DNA of 64,000 nucleotides, from positions 1,114,090 to 1,178,089 of the forward strand of contig QRDG01000863.1 in NCBI GenBank assembly GCA_012064385.1. The letters run 5' to 3'. The DNA comes from Puccinellia tenuiflora. Taxonomy: Eukaryota; Streptophyta; Magnoliopsida; Poales; Poaceae. Made by a program: the position numbers and the translations under genes. The number at the start of each line of letters is the position of its first letter. Position 1 is the stretch's first letter. A model generated the notes under the pieces. That model did not search any database. It was given only the letters and a program-made list of their open reading frames with translations, and was not told the DNA's origin. Below, piece by piece: positions 23,851 through 34,365 of the stretch.

Positions 23851-24345
23851 TTCTAAATGGCGCTGCTTAGGAATGATTCTCTTTACTGATACATCGATGA
23901 TGCATTGCATTTAGAAAGCACACTTGTAAATGGAGAACTGATGATGCATTGCATGTATCAGACTATCAGTATGTCTCTAACTTTCCTGATTTTCTGCTTG
24001 ATGGTATGTTGGATGACTGGGAAGAGAATGTTAGCTATTATAACTGCAAATAGGACAAACGATGATGACCTGGTTATTTCCCATCTTAGTAATTGTGTTT
24101 GGAAAGAGAGAAATGAGGTTTGTATGTGACGTATTTGCAGATATATTTGTTCCTTATTCCTTTTTGTGATCAAGTATCTTACAGAGATTTTGATACAGGT
24201 ATTCAGCTGCTCATTGACTCTACTTAGTCGCTGAACTAAATATTGACCCGTACTCTGAAAGTGCTAGGTTATGGCGTATTGGTGCGGATGACTTGATATG
24301 TCCTCGGACATTTGCCATCCCTGAAGCAACATTCAGGTATGTTGC
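23850..24345 (+). pseudogene. Exon-like fragments of an unidentified gene
   Basis: Two short stretches translate into protein-like sequence without repeats: DYQYVSNFPDFLLDGMLDDW at about 23960-24040, and LNIDPYSESARLWRIGADDL continuing to PEATFR at about 24235-24340. The second ends at CAG/GTATGT, a good splice donor. Stops lie between them. The sequence attttgatacag before the second block looks like an acceptor. I do not recognise the family. These may be remains of a neighbouring or captured gene. Confidence 0.3.
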
Positions 24346-24779
24346 AAATTTGAGTTAAAAAAGGTATGTTGCAATTTCTTTTGTTGCCAGCAAAATTTTC
24401 AACCTTAGTGCAAGCTCACTTCAAAGCTTTCTTCTGCTGTATATTGCAGAAAATGCCTTTAATCCACAACGTGTTTGAAACAACCATTATGTGGATCCGT
24501 AGGCAGGATGTTGCATAGTCCACTTTTTTTCTGCCATTCACTACTCTGGACTACTTTTTTGAAATGCAACTACAGACAAGGGTTATGAATATACAAAGCT
24601 TCTTTGTAATTCTCAGTACACCCTTGCTACCCTTTTGGCCAGATAAGCTAACCGTGACAATACAGCCTTTGTTCAGTTTGTCTTATGACTTATGAGCAAG
24701 TTCCCTTCCTGCCTCCTCTGCGGTGCAAGCCGAAGCGGGGAATTTGTGATCTTCTTCAGGTATAGGAGCTAAGGTTTCT

Positions 24780-25345
24780 TTTTGAACAAAACAGGCAAAA
24801 TTGCCTTATTTTATTTAAAAAAGTCGAAGAGAATTGACCGGTTCATTTGCAGGGGAACCGGCCGAAAACCCGTATAAATGCACCAAAGTCGTCATGAAAC
24901 ACGACCACATTGGACACACCACCACAGCCAACCTGGCTACCCACACGAAACACAGACGCACAAGGAGACCGCGTCGAGGTTGACGCAAAATGTCATCGTC
25001 GTCACACCTCCTCGAGGTGGCGATTCCGACATCATCAGCAGCTTCCCAAACAGAGCCTCACTAATGGCATCGAACCCCATGTCGGCCTATGCCGACAATT
25101 GGCCACACGCGCCAAGGACAGATATCTCCGAATCCGATGACGAGCTTTACAAGGGAATTATGCTAGATTTGCGCCGACCGAGAACAAAACCCATCGGACA
25201 TTTGGCAGTCTTTGGCAGTTGCAGCTGCTGCGAAGAACATTAGATCTTCTCCAGGACACCGGGAAATTAGACCGCAGCCTGCTGCAATCTCTGGCGGTGA
25301 ATCATTTGGTGTTCCTAGTATCCATTGTGCAAAGCTGAAATTCAC
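24780..25345 (+). other. Unclassified region with a 121-aa open frame, possibly transposon 3' remains
   Basis: After a poly-pyrimidine/purine boundary (ttgccttattttatttaaaa) comes a moderately GC-rich block open from 24878 to 25243. The predicted peptide is His/Thr/Pro-rich with no domain I know. Composition differs from the AT-rich flanks. It could be the antisense end of a retroelement or a decayed gene. Confidence 0.25.
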
Positions 25346-25786
25346 AGCTCATCGGTGTGCAAAGCTGGCTAGTACTAACAATCGGTAATAAAGTTGCCTG
25401 GAATTTTCAAATTAAAAAAGAAAACGATGTGAGCTGTGTGAGCCGTTGCTGGTTCGTCCCTTGGCCTTGAGCAACCTATCTCGGTCGTCGCTAGAGCCCT
25501 GCCCAATTGACACGTGGCTGGTTGCCTATTGGCCGCAGAGCCTCGCAGGATTCCGTCCGTAGACGGCCACACGCCCGGCAAGGTTGGCGACCCACTCATG
25601 CATGCCGATGTGGCGTCGTCGTCTTGCTCTAACCAGCATGAGCCACCAGAGTTTTCCTCCCTTCGTACTGGTCAAGTATATTGGCAGCACGTACGGCAGA
25701 CAAATGTTCATCTATGTCAAACAATTTCACACCATGTGACTTTTGTGAACAGGGGAACGATGTTACGAAAATCGCAATATTTTAGT

Positions 25787-26045
25787 ACTCCTCGGTTCTA
25801 AAATATAAGACACATATATTTAGAAAAAAATAAAACACTACCAAGTTCGACCGAATAGATGGAACAAAATACCAGTATCTAATAGACTACAATACACAGT
25901 AAATACAACATTAAACAATATTTTATGCTGGATCTATTTAGATTTGGTATTGTAGATGTATATCTTTTTATCTATTTTTTGTTATCAAACTTATAAATTA
26001 TTGACTGTTGAGTAAATTTAAACATCTTATATGTGGAGGGTGAGG
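25787..26045. mobile_element. Degraded Stowaway-type MITE
   Basis: The left end ctcctcggttctaaaatataaga and the right end (complement) cctcaccctccacatataaga are inverted repeats in outline, each next to TA (25785-25786 and 26046-26047). An AT-rich non-coding body of 259 bp lies between. It resembles the common grass Stowaway group that begins CTCCCTCCGTTCCAAAATA. Confidence 0.55.
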
Positions 26046-26152
26046 TACTACGTTCCAGTAATAGTGTAAACTGTAAACTTGTTGATTTCTCCCATTTTAT
26101 TCCCCCAATTTTCGATCGGGTTTTGTTGGTTCCGCAATTAAAATCGCATATA

Positions 26153-26365
26153 CTCTGTCCATTCACAATTATAAAATGTTCTAACTTTTTTCTGAAACAT
26201 GTAAAACATCTTAGTATTCAAATTGAAATACTAACTTTTTTTTAATCTCTCGGGGGGGATTCGTTTGATTCTGCAGGTTTACTCATTTCCCTCCGTATAT
26301 AGTCTAAATTAAAATATCTAAAACATTTTATAATTGTGAACATAAACATCTTATAATTGAGGGAG
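26153..26365. mobile_element. Stowaway-type MITE with rearranged right end
   Basis: The left end ctctgtccattcacaattataa and the right end ...ttataattgtgaac...gagggag are inverted, with TA at 26151-26152 and 26366-26367. The inner words acaattataaaatgtt and aacattttataattgt are perfect complements. Between that word and the right terminus an extra ataaacatcttataatt block lies, as if the end was duplicated. A run of G (26250-26257) is in the body. Confidence 0.6.
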
Positions 26366-27340
26366 TATTATGTAAGGATTTTTGGTCCACGTGATTCTTA
26401 AATATATATAGTAATAGGGAAAACTTACTATTCAAATTTCTTGTGTAAATCTTACATGAATCAAAAATACAGAAAAATATAATAAAGTGGTTGATTAGAA
26501 CATACAAAAACCGTAGGTTTTTCTTTTTGAAGATTTTGATGTGTAGCATAGTTGTTATAGAAACATATCCTATTAAATCTTCATAGAAAAATCCTTACGA
26601 TTTTCAATCCTACAAGATCCATAGGGAAAATCTCCAAAATTAATATGTAGTTTCTTTGGGCCAAAGAGACTTTGAGACGAATTAAGATATCTCGTCAACA
26701 TGAGATGACTAAAAAAATACTCTGATCGGTGATCAAGGGGTGTTTGGCGAGGGAAACCCCCAAATCAGACCCCTAACCACATAACAAAAACTCCTCGCAA
26801 GGTGTGCTTGACTTGATATTTGTTTGTCCACCGTCGTTTAGGTCACACTTGAAATAAATACCAGGGAATACACACAATGGTTACAATCAATCCAATTATG
26901 GATGGAAAGTAATAGAAATTCTCAAAGCCCCTTTTGTCCAACAAGCATCCAAAAATAATTATGAAAAGACCGCACTTTGGGGCTTGGGGACAGAGGATAT
27001 TTGCCTGCCCCATCTAGTAAAAAAATGGTTAGATTATCCATTTTAAAAACTTTGTACTCTTTATTTCTGATGTATTTATATTGGGGGAGGGGGGGGGGGG
27101 GGGTAGATGATGATTAAGTCTAAAAAAATACCAGCACACCGACGAGGAATTGGATAGATGGTGGAGAGAAGATAGACACTGTCATCGATGATTCCCTCCG
27201 ATCTTTACAGATTTTAATGGGGTGGATAACCCAACATTTACTAGAAAAAAAGACCATCTGAATAATATTTCTTTCCTAGTAATTAAGAGGCATAGATTGC
27301 TTGAAATTCAAACTCCTCCTCTCCATAGAAAATGACCTAA
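26366..27340. other. AT-rich intergenic DNA upstream of ABCF5
   Basis: No gene is seen. A G-run (27083-27103, broken by one A at 27088) lies about 400 bases upstream of the ABCF5 start. Confidence 0.4.
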
Positions 27341-27348
27341 ATTTTTTA

Positions 27349-27357
27349 TTATATATG
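27349..27357 (+). promoter_or_regulatory. Possible TATA box of ABCF5
   Basis: The stretch attatatatgat (about 27347-27358) is the only TATA-like word close to the gene, about 140 bases before the chosen ATG at 27496. C/T-rich sequence follows, as is usual for a cereal 5' UTR. Confidence 0.35.
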
Positions 27358-27495
27358 ATTATAAAGAGAAAAACGGAATTACTTTTCCTCTCCTCTTCTT
27401 CCCTCACCCATACAATCTTGGGTTTGTGTGGCCTCTCTCCCTCCACACCCAGAAGTCCAGAACCAGAGGGAGAGCAGAGGACTCCCGAGAACTCC

Positions 27496-30400
27496 ATGGC
27501 CACCATGGACGTTCTCTCCGCCAAGCTCCTCCGCTCCTCCCTCCACCCCCACGCCCCGTTCCTCCCCTCCCCATCTCTCCCCTCCCGCCGCCGCCACCGC
27601 CCCTCCCCAATCCACTGCCGCCTTACCACCTCTCCATCCTCCTCCGCGACCACCACTTCCGAGGGGGACGCGAACCAGGACCTCTCCGCCCTCCTCTCCG
27701 GAGAATCCTCCGCCGCCGCTTCCGGCTCCGGGTCCAGGAAGAAGCGGTCGAACAGCGGCGCCTCGAGCATCCCGTCCGGGGTGCGGCTGGAGAACATCAC
27801 CAAGTCGTACAAGGGGGTGACCGTCCTCAAGGATGTGTCCTGGGAGGTGCAGCGCGGGGAGAAGGTGGGCCTCGTCGGCGTCAACGGCGCCGGCAAGACC
27901 ACGCAGCTCCGCATCATCGCCGGCCTCGAGGACCCCGACGGCGGCAACGTCGTCAAGGCCAAGGAGAACATGAAGATCGCCTTCCTCAGCCAGGAGTTCG
28001 AGGTCAAGGCCTCTCGGACCGTCAGGGAGGAGTTCCTCAGCGCCTTCCAGGAAGAGATGGGCGTCAAGGACCGCCTCGACCAGGTGCAGGCGGCGCTCGA
28101 GCGCGCCACCGACGATATGGACCTCATGGGGAGGCTCCTCGACGAACTCGACCTGCTGCAGCGCCAGTCGCAGGACGTGGACCTGGGCACGGTGGAGGTC
28201 AAGATTCAGAAGCTCATGCCGGAGCTCGGCTTCGTGCCGGAGGACGCCGACCGCCTGGTAGCATCCTTCAGCGGCGGGTGGAAGATGAGGATGTCGCTCG
28301 GAAAGATACTTCTTCAGGTATAGTTAAAACAATTGATGGTGACAATGGTAGACAAGTTCAGAACTACAGTATTAACTTAGAGAACATCGAATGGCATCGG
28401 CAATGAATTTGGATAGGTTGCCTGATTGTTCGATTGAAACTGGTTTTAGTTTTGTCTTACTAAGTATAAAGTTTCAGTTTGTGTGTATTTAACATAGCAG
28501 TTTTGGTTATATGCAGGATCCTGATTTGCTTCTACTCGATGAGCCCACAAATCACGTCGATTTGGACACGATTGAGTGGCTCGAGAACTACCTTAAGACG
28601 CAGGATGTGCCGATGGTCATCATATCTCATGACAGGGCTTTCCTTGATCAGTGTTGTACGAAGATAGTGGAGACTGAATTTGGCGTCTCCAAAACGTATA
28701 AGGGTAACTATTCAGAATATATTCTAGCAAAGGCAATATGGGTGGAAACTCAGCGCGCGGCGTGGGAGAAGCAGCAGAAGGAGATTGAGCACACAAAGGA
28801 ACTGATAGCTCGGCTTGGGGCTGGAGCTAGCTCAGGGCGTGCTTCAAGTGAGCAGAAGGTAACTACATGAATTGCATGTTTGTCGTTTGCATCAAATCAA
28901 TGTGATTGATTTTTGTTATTTTCAGCCACTGTTTGTAGACTCTATTGTTGCTCATTTTTTCCTCTGGTCACTAATTTTGTCCTGTTTGAAACAATAGAAA
29001 TTGGAAAAGCTTGAGAAAGAAGGGTTCATTGAGAAACCTTTTGAAAGAAAGCAGTTAAAGATCAAGTTTCCTGAGCGTGGGAGAAGCGGCAGAACTGTGT
29101 TAGCAATAAACAATCTCAAATTTGGATTTGGGGATAAGGTTCATTTTTGTACCAAACTCTTTGAAGCCTTTTCTCTATGGTGAGTATCCTTATTGTTTCG
29201 ATATTGTGTCCAGATATTGTTCAAGAATGCTAACCTGATAGTCGAGAGAGGTGAAAAAATAGCCATTATTGGTCCCAACGGATGTGGGAAGAGCACATTG
29301 CTGAAACTTGCTTTGGGTATGGAGAAACCACAAGAAGGTGAAGTGATCCTTGGGGAGCATAATGTGCTGCCAAACTATTTCGAGCAGAATCAGGTACGCC
29401 AAATTTCTCAAATAGATATTTTCTAGTTATGATGATTTTTTAATTACTCAAGTAAAATCTTGATTGGCACTTAGTCACAATACTACCTAATAAACTGCAA
29501 ATCTCATCAGCCCTGCATTATTTGAGAAGCAATCATTCATATTTTTCTCACTGTGATTCATGGGATATGCTCTACCAGGCAGAAGCTCTTGATTTAGAGA
29601 AAACCGTGCTGGACACTGTGGCTGACGTTGCAGAGGATTGGAAAATCGATGATATCAAAGGCCTCCTTGGTCGTTGTAATTTTAGGGATGATATGCTGGA
29701 TAGAAAGGTTCAATTTTTAAGTGGTGGAGAGAAGGTAATGTGCATTTTCATTATAGTTCTGATCTACCTATAGGATACAACAGTGTTACTGCTTTGTGTA
29801 CATGTACTGATCTGTTGTGTGGTGTTTCGTCAGGCGAGGCTTTCCTTTTGCAAGTTCATGGTGACTCCATCTAGTTTACTGATCTTGGATGAACCAACAA
29901 ATCACCTCGATATTCCATCGAAAGAAATGCTTGAGGTTGGATGCAGTTTCACTCTTTGCAAAACCAAATATTTTTTTTAATTTTATTTTATGATCTATCT
30001 GTTCTTTCATTTCCGTTACATTTCTGATGCATGCAGTTCTAATAACTGCTTTTGCATGCTTGACAGGAGGCAATATGTGAATACACAGGCACTGTGATAG
30101 CAGTTTCTCATGATCGGTATTTCATTAAACAAATAGTTAACAGAGTTATTGAAGTGAAAGATCAAACTATCCAGGACTATAAAGGGGACTACAATGTAAG
30201 CTCGCTCTCTCTCCTATGTTCTTATATTACCTTACAAAATATACTTGCTTCAAATTTGTGATTGAATTTGGACTTAAATATGCTGAACTATTTCCTGCTT
30301 ATACATCTTCATGTCATACAACATGATACTTGTTACAATGCAGAGTTAATGCTTCACTTTTTCAACAACATTATTAGCTGCCAGAGTAAAAAAAATAGTA

Positions 30401-30910
30401 TGTCAGCAACTTTAGCATGTTAATGAATCAAGATATGAATCATATCTCTACATTATGGTGACAATCAAACAATCAAAGATATTCAGCAATAAAATTAGCA
30501 ACAGCCCTTAGAGTTTTAATTTCAAGTCATTTTAAAAGATAGAGGTGATGAAAATTTCCTGTTTATTTCTGCAGTATTACCTTGAAAGGAACCTTGAGGC
30601 CAGAGAGAGGGAACTTGCACGTGCGGAAGAGCTTGAGGAAAAAGCTCCCAAAGTAAAAGCCAAGTCGAAAATGTCCAAGGTGAACTTCTGATATGTATTT
30701 TATTTTTGAACTGGAATGCATACCTTACAATGTAATCATGGTGTGAAGTATATAGATTTGCTATGGTTTTTTGTTTGCCAAACTTAAATATCCTTTTTCC
30801 GAACCTCAACGCAGGCGGAGAAAATTGCAAGGAAGAAACAGAAGGTGCAGGCCTTCCAACAAAGCAAGCAGAAATCAAAATCAATGAAGAACGCGAAGAG
30901 GTGGAATTGA
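27496..30910 (+). CDS. ABCF5: ABC transporter F family member 5-like ATPase, nine exons, probably plastid
   Basis: A soluble ABC-F protein with two ATPase domains and no membrane part. ABC-F relatives act on ribosomes, and the plant ABCF5 group is predicted plastidial. Exons are 27496-28317, 28517-28858, 28998-29138, 29214-29393, 29579-29734, 29834-29935, 30067-30195, 30575-30679 and 30815-30910, giving 690 aa (Arabidopsis ABCF5 is 692). Residues 1-90 are Ser/Pro/Arg-rich, fitting a transit peptide. Domain 1: Walker A GVNGAGKT (128-135), signature SFSGGWKMR (257), Walker B LLLLDEPTNH (278-287), H-loop ISHDR (310-314). Domain 2: GPNGCGKS (455-462), LSGGEK (542-547), LLILDEPTNH (562-571), VSHDR. 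The Lys-rich tail ends NAKRWN. All eight introns are phase 0. The start at 27496 was preferred over an upstream in-frame ATG-less extension to 27301, which lies in 5' UTR sequence. No damage is seen. Confidence 0.95.
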
Positions 30911-31628
30911 GGTGCCATGGTTTCTCATGAAAGGTGCCATTCGCAGCGCCGTACACCATCGGCGAGTGCAACGCTGGTTCCAGGCATGCCCCTGGTGTGC
31001 TGTAGTGCTACGACCCGCAGATCGACAGAAGCAACGGCAACCACTACTGCAGAATAGTGAACACACACCATGTCACCAGCAATGGCCAAGGAGCTAATCA
31101 AAGTAAAGAGCGTTACTGAAGACCAAACGCTGTAACTAAGCAGGAAATTATTTGTGTACATAATACAGGAAGTTTCTTGATTGAGGAACGCTTTTATTTG
31201 TAACAATTAACAGATGCCAATGCCAAAACCACACATTGTACAATGCCACTGTCGCTGATCAATTCTAGCATTATGTGAAATCTGCACACTTGGTAGCAAC
31301 CGAGTTGTGATGAAATGAGTTTACGTGAAATCTGCTGTTGAGCAATTAAGAGGTTATGCTGTCGGAAATGAGTTCTGATGAATTACTCTGCAACACATAT
31401 GCTGTCAGCAAATCATAAGTAGGGCATAGCTTTCATGTGTCGGTGCACCAGGTTTGGAGACATTGCAAAAGCAAACCAGAAATTTGATGACATCGAACTT
31501 GTGACGAGCAAACCGGTTTATGGTACAGTTCATAATAGTCCCACTAGCTAGGATGATCAGCAAATCAAAGTCAATAGGTGAAAAAGTATGTTGACATGCC
31601 TAACAAGCACATTACCAAGATTGTGAAA
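30911..31628. other. 3' flank between ABCF5 and the convergent RRM-like gene
   Basis: Contains the ABCF5 3' UTR (probably to about 31210, where tatttgtaacaattaa occurs). No second gene, tRNA or MITE ends are seen. Confidence 0.4.
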
Positions 31629-32246
31629 TTAATCGCAATTCAACAGACTACATCCCCTGGAACTGGAAGTGCCCATTTCCTCCCGGATGAGAACGTCGCC
31701 GCAGGTCAGAGGACGGCGGCTTGTACGGCCCAAGCAGGCCTGCACCACCAGTCCACCACTCGGTCTGACACTGACACAAACCTTTACCGGCGGTGGTGCC
31801 ACTGCTGGTCTAGACGGGCTCCTCGACGCCGCATCAGCAACAACAGGACAAGATACAGAACTGTGGGTAGGCAAGGCTGCCGGACTCCGTGCCGCCGTCG
31901 CCGCTGCCGGCGTGGACACAGGCGGCGCCTTCCTCTTCTTCCGCGCTGAGTCGACGGCGAGCTGGCAGTGCAGCGTGCGACCCTCGAGGACGCGGTATGG
32001 CTCCTCGAGCGCCTTCTTGGCGCCCTCCGCCGCGCGGTACAGGAACGCGACGAGGCCGGGCTTTGAGTAGGGCTCGAGAAGGAGGCGCACGGAGGCCGGC
32101 GAGGATTGGGGCGTAGAGTCTGAGCCGGAACCGGGATCCAGTGAGGGGTCTTGGGGTTTCCGGCGTTTGCGGGTGGAGGTGCTGGGTTGGGGGTGTGAGG
32201 GACAGTTGTCATTCTTGTGGAGTTTCTGGGGCTTCTTCTCCCCCAT
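31629..32246 (-). CDS. UBA2-like RRM protein, internally deleted (205 aa)
   Basis: The ORF starts MGEKKPQKLHKND and has a Ser/Pro/Arg-rich N-terminus. It then reads SVRLLLEPYSK followed at once by GLVAFLYRAAEGAKKALEEP and VLEGRTLHCQLAVD, then a low-complexity Ala/Ser/Pro tail. In UBA2-type (UBP1-associated) RNA-binding proteins, LLEP-SK introduces a helical segment of tens of residues and the first half of an RRM, and AEGAKKALEEP lies in the second half. Here the intervening part, including the RNP2 strand, is missing without loss of frame. The product would not fold as a normal RRM. It could be a decayed retrocopy, since no introns are seen, or a new short gene. Confidence 0.6.
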   Translation of the reverse strand: MGEKKPQKLHKNDNCPSHPQPSTSTRKRRKPQDPSLDPGSGSDSTPQSSPASVRLLLEPYSKPGLVAFLYRAAEGAKKALEEPYRVLEGRTLHCQLAVDSARKKRKAPPVSTPAAATAARSPAALPTHSSVSCPVVADAASRSPSRPAVAPPPVKVCVSVRPSGGLVVQACLGRTSRRPLTCGDVLIREEMGTSSSRGCSLLNCD

Positions 32247-32367
32247 GGCCGGCAGGCAGGGTGGGACGCCGTAGAGGGGTGACGACGGAATGGCGGCGGC
32301 GTGGCCCCAACCGGTGACGGAGTAGAATTATGGATAACTAGATCTAAAGTGAGCATTTTAACAATAT

Positions 32368-32441
32368 GTCTTGGTGGTGTAGTCGGTTATCACGTTAGTC
32401 TCACACACTAAAGGTCCCCAGTTCGAACCTGGGCTAAGACA
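32368..32441 (+). tRNA. tRNA-Val (anticodon CAC)
   Basis: The 74-base gene folds as a cloverleaf. Acceptor GTCTTGG pairs with CTAAGAC (one G-U) and is followed by discriminator A. The D arm contains the A-box TGGTGTAGTCGG. The anticodon stem TTAGT/ACTAA (32395-32399/32407-32411) carries loop CTCACAC with anticodon CAC at 32402-32404. The T arm is CCCAG-TTCGAAC-CTGGG with the B-box GTTCGAACC. CCA is not encoded and there is no intron. A CAA start motif lies just upstream (32362-32364), as is usual for plant Pol III tRNA genes. It looks functional. Confidence 0.96.
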
Positions 32442-32445
32442 AACA

Positions 32446-32450
32446 TTTTT
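32446..32450 (+). terminator. Pol III terminator of tRNA-Val
   Basis: A run of five T begins five bases after the discriminator base, the usual Pol III stop signal. Confidence 0.75.
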
Positions 32451-32605
32451 GTTTCGGGCTCCCTGGGGCATGTCGCTGCGGGGCCTGGTCCAAATCAGAC
32501 TTTGAGCATGTTGTTTGTATCGCTCTTTTTTTTTTTTGCAATAGAACGTAAATGGAAAACTTGATGTTCAATTGGCTGTATTTTTTATTCTGGTTAAGAT
32601 TAATA

Positions 32606-34365
32606 TAAATGTTGGGAAAACGCTTGTAATCAGCCGACCGATCGGGCGAAAAGATCGGTCGCTTCCCGCCTCGCGCGTCTCCCGCGATGGACCCATCCAC
32701 GTTCGTCCACTCCACTGGCCAGCCGCGCATGCACATCACTTTCCCTTTCCTCTCTAGTGCGGCAGAAACAGATAGACAGCTGCATGCACGTCCTCGCTCT
32801 CACTCAAAATTCTTGGCCTCAGCTTGCTACGTGAAGTACGAGTAGTACCAAACTACCAATGCTCAGGTTACACACGTTTTTTTCTTATCTTTTTGTGGAG
32901 TTGGATGGTACTGCATAGTTCTGGATGGATACGCATGTACACATGCACGGATAGGTTGTTGGTAGTTTGCTTAGCTGATTCGCCACACGCTCGACGCCTG
33001 ACCACGCCGACACACACCTATCTGAAGATGGAGGTCTTCGAGCCAATACCCACGACGTCGTGTGATCCCTCCGATGGTTGCGACTACAACGATCCTAGGG
33101 GTGATGGAGCTATGGGAACTGACCCGAAATCGTCAGACCTAGCGTCGTTGAGCCGGGTTTATGGTTTACGGTGCTGAAACATCGAGTCCATGGACACTAA
33201 CTTTGAGGTTAGTCATTCGTGATGCTGCATAAGTTCACTCCATATGTAGACAAGGCACACATCAAATGTTGTGAAAACAGACACGAGTTGTTGCAAGGTT
33301 TTTATGGACGTTACCAGTTTGTGTTTCCTCTATTTTTTTATATGTTGCATACATGATTCAAAATTGTAACAAACTCGTATGCCTTTTGTTGCGAAATTAC
33401 ATGCCAAATATTGCAAAGTTTTCTGGACAAAAATCAAATGATGTTTACGTGATTTTTCAAAATGTTGCAAATGCATTATTTTTTATTGTAATCATTCGTG
33501 TTTTTTGTTATAATAATTGTTGGATTTTGTTGTGAATGAATCTCCAGCAAAAGTTGTTGCTTAACCATTTTTTGTTGTTGCAAATATTTTTTTGTTGTAA
33601 TAGCTTGTGATTTTTGTTTGAATAGATGATAATTTTTGTTCTTAATGAACCTGTAGTAAAAAAAAGTTGCTGAAAACAAACATTTTTTTTGTTGTGATAT
33701 TTTATGATTTTTGTTGGAATAGTTCGTGATTTTTGTTGCAACTAAATCTCTAGGGAAAAACATGTCGCTTACCCACTTTTTCAAAATGCCACGAACACTC
33801 AATTTTTTTTGTTGTAATAGCTTGTGATGTTTGCTGAAGTTGTTTGTGATTTTTGTTGAAACTCAATTCACAGAAATTTTATTTGTTGTTTAACATTTTG
33901 TAGCATTATTTTCTTAAATTGTTTTGATGATTTGTTGTAATATTTATATTTTACCTGTGGAGGAGAGCAGCAGGAGTAACAGCATTTTAGTGGCCTATGC
34001 TACACCGACAGGAAACAAGGACTACTATTCACCACTGCCTCCATGCCGTGTGAACAGCAAACGCAGCACCGCTACAGTGGGGAATGCACAGAGCTAGCAC
34101 GTGAGAGAGAAATGTAGAAAACTCACAGCAGCAGCTCGTTCAGTCAATAGAGCTAGCACATGGTAGGCTCCACCCATTTATTTGGCCAGTAGCAGCACAC
34201 GACATGCAAGCACCTGCGTGGAAGGGAAGCACCAAGGGGTGACAGCGACGTGAGGGCGTACTGACGGATTGCTGACCATACGATGACGATCAAACGGTGG
34301 ATACGACGACCGATCTGCGCGCACGGATCACCCGACCGACGCCTAGCGCGGCCCTAAATGTTGGG
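32606..34365. mobile_element. Candidate non-autonomous Mutator-like element with 9-11-bp duplication
   Basis: The word TAAATGTTGGG occurs at 32606-32616 and again at 34355-34365, bounding 1738 bases. Mutator-like elements make 9-bp duplications, so an 11-base match that includes 9 is suitable. The ends are GC-rich against an AT-rich interior and are weakly inverted: left contains cgatcgggcg...agatcggtcg; right, complemented, contains cggtcgggtg...agatcggtcg. No transposase is seen. A T-rich repeat fills the middle. The poor terminal match leaves this as a candidate. Confidence 0.4.
33240..33960 (+). repeat. T-rich degenerate repeat (gtgatttttgttg / ttgttgcaa words)
   Basis: Words such as cgtgatttttgttg and tttttgttgtaatagcttgtg recur about ten times (for example near 33590, 33607, 33700, 33727, 33812, 33848), interleaved with ttgcaaa words. 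No coding signal. It forms the interior of the Mutator-like candidate. Confidence 0.6.

Noticed and set aside
24878..25243. 121-aa His/Thr-rich protein
   Set aside because: No domain and no promoter or splice evidence; kept only as an unclassified region.
27301..27495. Upstream extension of ABCF5 to 27301
   Set aside because: The extra residues are unlike a transit peptide, the region contains the TATA-like word and a C/T-rich leader, and ABCF5 length fits the start at 27496.
27276..28202. 308-codon minus-strand frame opposite ABCF5 exon 1
   Set aside because: Shadow of the GC-rich first exon; no motif of its own.
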